Shown here: piece after piece, positions 58,944 through 64,000 of the stretch
Position numbering within the stretch: position 1 is the stretch's first letter
Layout of the letters: every line of letters begins with the position of its first letter
Assembly (NCBI GenBank): GCA_963853835.1
Contig: OY970823.1
Location: 48,025,808 to 48,089,807, forward strand
Direction of reading: 5' to 3'
Source: Calendula officinalis
Lineage: Eukaryota > Streptophyta > Magnoliopsida > Asterales > Asteraceae
Length of the DNA stretch: 64,000 nt
The notes under the pieces: generated by a model
What the model saw: only the letters and a program-made list of their open reading frames with translations
Told to the model about the DNA's origin: nothing
Database searches by the model: none
Made by a program: the position numbers and the translations under genes

Positions 58944-60609
58944 GGTTCAACACCCAACATCAACGCCCAATCAAGTCACCTCTACTGTATGTCACCCTAT
59001 CTCTAACTTTGTTTCTTATGATAATTTTTCCACTAATCATAAAGCATTTTTGTCGGCTATCACTAACAATGATGAGCCCAAGTATTTCAAACAAGCTGCT
59101 CAAGATTCTCGTTGGCGTGAAGCCATGCAACGGGAGATCAAAGCCCTAGAGAAAAATGGAACTTGGACCTTAGAAGATTTGCCCAAAGGTAAACGCACTA
59201 TAGACTCAAAATGGGTCTATAAAATCAAGTTCAAACCAAATGGTGAAGTTGAAAGATACAAGGCTCGTTTGGTTGCAAAAGGGTTCACCCAAATGGAAGG
59301 GGTGGATTATCATGACACCTTTGCACCAGTAGCTAAACTAGTCACGATTCGAACCTTATTAACAGTGGCGGTCAAAAGAGATTGGATTATTCATCAGCTT
59401 GACGTGAACAACGCCTTTTTGCATGGGGATCTAAATGAAGAAGTCTACATGAAAATTCCTCAAGGATTCTCTAAAGATGGTGAAACTCGCGTTTGTCGTT
59501 TGAGAAAATCATTATACGGATTAAAGCAAGCCTCGCGTAATTGGTATCACAAATTCACTACTTTTCTCTCCGGTCTAAGTTTTAAGCAGTCCAAGGCCGA
59601 TCATTCCATGTTCATTTATGAAGTCGCTAGTATAACGGTGATCGTTCTAATCTACGTGGACGGCGTAGTTATTACTGGAAATTGCCTTAACAAAATTCAA
59701 GAAGTAAAGAAACAGCTTGACAAAGAATTCAGTATTAAAGATCTTGGTTCGTTAAAATACTTCCTCGGGATAGAGGTAGCAAAAACAAGTGACGGGCTAG
59801 TTTTAAGCCAAAGAAAGTATACATTAGACATTTTAAAGGATAGTGGGAAATTAGGTTGCAAACCGAGTTCCTTTCCAATTGAACAAGGCTTGAAATTAGA
59901 TAAAGGTGAAAATGAACAAAGTGTTGATGCAAGTCAATATCGGAGGTTGATTGGGTGACTTTTATATCTCCAAGCCACACGCCCAGATATCACCTACTCT
60001 GTTAACATTTTGAGCCAGTTTGTGGCCGACCCAAGAAACAACCACTTAGAGGCCGCAAATCGTGTACTTAGGTACTTAAAGGCCACACCGGGCCAAGGTA
60101 TTCTGCTCTCTCGTAAAGGGGATCCCGTTCTAACCGCTTATTGCGACTCTGACTGGTTAGGTTGTTCCTATACGAGACGTTCGCGTACCGGTTATTTTCT
60201 TTTACTAGGCGGGTCTCCAATATCTTGGAAAAGCAAGAAACAGTCGGTTGTCTCGCGATCTTCAGCGGAAGCCGAATATAGAGCTATGGCTTCCACAGTC
60301 AGTGAAGTTATATGGGTTTGTTGGTTACTTAGCGAACTTCGAGTTGATGTTTCGTTGTCCACACCCATGTTTTGTGATAATCAGGCAGCTCGACATATAG
60401 CAAACAACCCGGTTTTTCACGAGAGAACTAAGCACGTCGAAATGGACTGTTATTTTGTTCGTGAACGAGTTGAATCTAAGGAGATAATTCCCATGCGTAT
60501 CAGCAGCAAAATGCAAATTGCAGACTTGTTAACAAAAGGGTTAACGGCGCAACAACTTCAGTTTCTTCTTGGCAAGATTAGCATTGCAAATTTATATGCT
60601 TCATCTTGA
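58944..60609 (+). pseudogene. Copia reverse transcriptase and RNase H, with one stop and a changed active site
   Basis: After a short linker the frame shows WREAMQREIKALEKNGTWTL, SKWVYKIKFKPNGEVERYKA, TFAPVAKLVTIRTLLTVAV and QLDVNNAFLHGDL. The active-site block reads YVDGVVITGN in place of the usual YVDD (GGC at 59662-59664). It goes on to LGIEVAKT and, after an in-frame TGA at 59956-59958 in LIG-stop-LLYLQATRPD, to the RNase H (YCDSDWLG, SRSSAEAEYRAM, DLLTKGL). Gag, protease and integrase are absent, so the interior was deleted between the left LTR and pol. The stop is consistent with a CGA to TGA change. Confidence 0.92.
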
Positions 60610-60616
60610 GGGGGAA

Positions 60617-60800
60617 TATAGGATATATTATATTTATATAATATCTCCTCAATATTTTATTTTTATTGGTTATTATTGTCTCCATATTTATGTGAACTAT
60701 TTACGGGATGTTTGTTATGATACCCTTATTTATACCCTTGTAATTCTTGAATGAAATAGATGAAAAGATTATTAGTTTTCTCTTCCCTGTAAATCCATTA
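60617..60800 (+). mobile_element. Right LTR of the internally deleted Copia element
   Basis: Follows a polypurine tract TTGAGGGGGAA (60606-60616). Bases 60617-60785 are identical to the left copy; the end is set at 60800 by the TCTAT repeat. The TA...TA termini are unusual for an LTR, so the outer limits are tentative. Confidence 0.75.
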
Positions 60801-60885
60801 TCTATATCTTCCAAAATCAACCTATTCCCGATTTTATGTGTACTATCTATCCATTACTCTCAATTTTGTTAATAGCATCGTTTCG

Positions 60886-61090
60886 GAGGAAACTACAAAG
60901 TTTTGATTTTTCTCACACAAATTCATAGCTTCATCTAATTTTTGTTCCAATGTATTTTATTTTATGTAGATTTTTGACGATTGGAGCTTTCGGAGGAAAC
61001 TACAAAGTTTTGATTTTTCTCACACAAATTCGTAGCTTCATCTAATTTCTGTTCCAATTTATTTTATTTTATGTAGATTTTTGATGATCG
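60886..61090. repeat. Tandem duplication of about 100 bp
   Basis: The block TTTCGGAGGAAACTACAAAG to TTTTATGTAGATTTTTGA is present twice in direct orientation with few differences (about 60887-60978 and 60991-61083). Confidence 0.9.
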
Positions 61091-61530
61091 GAGCTGATGT
61101 AGATCGGAACATTACGGAGCAGAGGAGGTGGGGGATCGGAGCCGGTACTCTTATGCATCAGCGGATTAAGGTATGAAAATGAGTTTCCCCTGTTTCTTAC
61201 TTTTTCACGTCTTCAGTTTTCTTCTTATAATCATTCTTCCTAATATTCTTCTTTTCTTCCTCATACAGTCAAAAGTTCTTCATGATTTTCTTTTTTTCTT
61301 CTTCATACAGTCAAAAAAGAGGAATTGCCTTCTTTTCCTCTTCATACAATCAAAAGAGAGGAAAAAATGTGAAAAAGAAGACCCTGAGAATTTTTGCTTG
61401 GTGTCTTGGGGTTTTTCTGTTTCAATGTATTTTATTTTATGTAGCTTTCCGATGTAGATCGGAGCATTACGGACCAGCGGGGGTGAGGGATTGGAGCCGG
61501 TACTCTTCTGCATCAGTGGATTAAGGTATG
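61091..61530. repeat. Duplicated ATTACGGAGCAG / GGATTAAGGTATG block with CTTCTTC tract
   Basis: GATGTAGATCGGA then CATTACGGA, GGAGCCGGTACTCTT and GCATCAG appear at 61098-61174 and again at 61453-61530. Between them are repeats of TTCATACAGTCAAAAG-like units (61265-61360). The layout suggests a locally duplicated exon/UTR, but I find no gene to attach it to. Confidence 0.7.
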
Positions 61531-63480
61531 TTTCCATATCTACTATAGAATTTGATTTTGGAGGTCTAATGAAAGTGAGTTGTTTTGGACGTGTAATGGA
61601 CTTAACTGCGTTAAATTCTAAAATTCTGATTTGAATCGGGGATTTTTCTGGTAAATGAATTAAATGAAATATCCAAAACAATCAAATGGGGAAGAAAAAA
61701 AGGGGGAGTTTTTCTATACGTATGTTATAAAATATACTTTTGGTATTATGTTTCATACTTTTATTTCATGAATAACTAATTAAAGTTTGATTTTATGAAG
61801 AAGGGAATGGAACACCCCTTCTGCTGCATTTAACCAAATGATGAATGTGGCAAAAGGGAAGCAAATAGTTGTCTTCTTAGTTTATGTTGGCACATTATCA
61901 CCCATTGTAAGTGATCCTGAATGTGTTTTATGTCTGATCAGGTACTTTACAAAAAAATTTCCTTTTTCTTATTGCAAGAGGTGTCAAGATGGGTGGATCG
62001 GGTTGACCAACAAACACTTTTTGTACATTTTTAGTATTTTTGCGAGTTACATTTAATACACATTGCAAATGCGTGAAACAGTACTACTTGGATCATATAT
62101 AGTTGGTTTAAATTAGTAAATTGGGAGATTAAATAAATGATTTGAGAAGATTTAATATTGTTTTGCTGCTTATGCAGATTGTTAAACTTGACTGGTTGAT
62201 TTCATAATGATATTCTAGACATTTAAAACTCGGACAAATGCTTTTAGAATTGTAGGTATTATATGATTTTTAGGTGTATAAATGTAAACGTACACCAACC
62301 GGTTGTTTAAATTCCAAATGCAGGTTGGTAAACTACCGTTGACTTTTCTGCTGGTGGTCAAACTTTGACTTCCGAGTCATCTCAGCTTTACTGGTTTGTT
62401 TTTCTTCCTTCGCTAATAATTCATTTGCATGTTATGCAAAATTATGCATTCGGGGAAAAAAGAAAATGGCTTAAAACGGAAAGGGTCAATTGGGTTGAAT
62501 TGGTCGAAATTAGAAAGTCACCTAAAGTGTATATTTAATGTGTAAAACCTGTTACATAGTTTTATTTCAAAAATAGATTTAGTATTAACATACTATTATT
62601 TTTGTATAATATTCTTGACATTTGACATCTTTTTTGGTTGTTAAATGTGTTGCTGTTGCATGTTGCTGGTATTGATGTTTGTTGCTCTCTACCTTGCATT
62701 ATTACAATCTTGAGTGTATATTATTTTCATAATAGTTTTGTAACGTTAGTTATTCATACAAACTTTATATTGAACATGAGGGTGCGACTAAGTATGACAT
62801 CGATCATTGGCGTGTTAAAAATATTATTTTCGTTCGAGAGTGGCTTTGTAGTTTACTTTTTGCTATCTAATACTTCCAAAGATAAATATCCCGCCACGAA
62901 GCGCGGGCCCAAAAACCTCGTTCAACACATTTTCAACTAATAAAAGTTAAAATATATTAAAAGTACGGAAATAAAAATTCATTAATAAATTACATTTTGA
63001 TGCCGAGAAATATTACATTTTGATGCGGATAAATTTCAGTATGTCAAAACTCTTTCGGTCTTTCCACTCCTTAAACCTTAACAAATTACAGATATGCCAA
63101 AACTCAGTTAATTCAAAATGTTTTAAAAGATCAAACAGAACTAACACATTAGTGTTAAAATTAATTACACTTGTTTTAGCTAAAGCATCCCAATCTTTTT
63201 CACCCAAAGCTTCATTATGGTGGTCAGTATGACAGTATATCATCTTCTCCCTCAAGCCAAACCTTCAACACAAGTTTCGCGAATCTCATTTTGCCATTAA
63301 ATTCACACAATTTGCATTAATGTTTGGCAACGATAACCACCATGTCAATATTTGGTAATATCACTTTAACAACCACTGCAAAATTACTAACTACTTTATA
63401 ACATTCATTTGTGACCCACAAAAAAATACGTAAAATTAATCACAACTTAATAAAAATACATTTTTACGAACGTTATAGGC
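61531..63480. other. Unassigned DNA, possibly Helitron-derived
   Basis: No gene is recognised. A GC-rich hairpin-like sequence CCCGCCACGAAGCGCGGG (62890-62907) and the structure at 63486-63505 resemble plant Helitron 3' ends. Confidence 0.3.
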
Positions 63481-63485
63481 TTTTG

Positions 63486-63505
63486 GCGTGCATTCAACGC
63501 ACTAG
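63486..63505 (+). mobile_element. Candidate Helitron 3' terminus
   Basis: A short hairpin (GCGT...ACGC) is followed directly by CTAG and then T, the CTRR|T form of Helitron 3' ends. The 5' end was not identified and no Rep/helicase is present. Weak evidence. Confidence 0.35.
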
Positions 63506-63639
63506 TTGGTGCCCTATGATGGCTCTTTAACACTCATTTAATATGCCGATATCGTCCCCTATTTTAGGAACTGAAACATATTACATTTCAGGGAAAATAG
63601 GAGGAAAAAGTGTTAGTTTGCAAAACTGAAACGAACTAA

Positions 63640-63850
63640 TTACATGTTTTTAGTTCGGTTCAGTTTGTTTTTTCAGTCTAAATGCTCACCCTTATACGAG
63701 GATCGAACCAAACCGGATCGAAACCAATAGGACCGAAATCAAAAATCATGAAATTACAAAACAAAAAACTAAACCAATTAAATGTTTTCAGTTCATTTCG
63801 ATTTCAGTATGAGTTTTTATAGTTTTTTGGGCTCACCCATGTAAAAAGTG
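63640..63850. repeat. GGTTC/CCGAA-word patch (hAT-like fragment)
   Basis: TTCGGTTCAGTTTG, GCTCACCCTTA and ATCGAACCAAACCGGATCGA words resemble the termini and interiors of the hAT MITEs elsewhere in the window; ends not resolved. Confidence 0.4.
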
Positions 63851-63899
63851 TTAGTTTTGAAGAAAATTATAAACACGAAGGGCTAATGTTGAAAGAGAC

Positions 63900-64000
63900 C
63901 ACAGCACAAAAGCGCGGGCTACTCCACCACATAAACCCTCTTCAAAACCCCCCTAGGGTTTGGTTTTCCTCCATTACAGATCGTTAAATCAAGCTTCACG
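63900..64000 (+). promoter_or_regulatory. Probable 5' region of a gene beyond the right edge
   Basis: ATAAACCCTCTTC, then CCCTAGGGTTTGG and a CT-rich stretch with no ATG to the window end. Paired AAACCCT / AGGGTTT (telo-box) motifs are typical of plant ribosomal-protein and other translation-related gene leaders. The direction and identity are inferred. Confidence 0.45.

Overview
The window is nuclear DNA of a core eudicot plant. The genes have many short exons with GT-AG introns, the intergenic DNA is AT-rich and full of plant transposon types (Copia, Gypsy-like solo LTRs, LINE, SINE, CACTA, hAT, Mutator-like, PIF/Harbinger, Stowaway), and there is a XIP aquaporin, a subfamily missing from Brassicaceae and monocots. 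I do not assign a species. Nothing prokaryotic, organellar or CRISPR-like was seen, and no tRNA or rRNA gene.

Host genes, left to right: a BKI1/MAKR-type membrane-associated kinase regulator (1389-2252, +) behind a long CT microsatellite; a complete 19-exon chloroplast PPR protein orthologous to MRL1, the rbcL mRNA stability factor (6505-13288, -); a 3-exon XIP aquaporin with a GC-AG first intron (16233-17759, -); a Myb/SANT-like gene of the PIF/Harbinger-associated type split by a solo LTR (39315-42955, +); a decayed methylthioadenosine nucleosidase gene, MTN (43183-45148, +); a 6-exon KDEL-receptor-like gene (51117-52498, +); and a 2-exon secreted proline-rich cell-wall protein (56678-58040, +). 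At the right edge, telo-box-like motifs suggest the 5' region of a gene outside the window. The host genes are unrelated neighbours, not a pathway cluster.

Transposons make up most of the rest. The left edge is the 5' LTR of a minus-strand Copia element. From 24.0 to 37.7 kb there is a composite: a Gypsy gag scrap, a 5'-truncated SIRE-type Copia element with an env-like 3' region and 3' LTR, and an L1-type LINE carrying a 2.57-kb solo LTR. A related solo LTR (2.3 kb, opposite orientation) splits the Myb-like gene. A 3.0-kb CACTA element with exon-like host sequence sits inside a degenerate CTCGAG-rich hAT-like element (46.8-50.3 kb). An internally deleted Copia element with identical LTR copies but a substituted reverse-transcriptase aspartate lies at 58.8-60.8 kb.

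The most interesting non-coding signals are: (1) a family of foldback elements carrying 13 copies of the palindrome AATCACATGTGATT or close variants (5.0-6.0, 19.4-19.6 and 21.9-22.8 kb), one copy having perfect 10-bp target duplications; (2) one Mutator-like MITE family inserted in two unrelated genes, in MRL1 only 10 nt from a splice donor; (3) several hAT-type MITEs built from short degenerate words (ATCCG, GGTCC, CCGAA) with 8-bp target duplications; (4) short near-identical duplications at both borders of the LINE.
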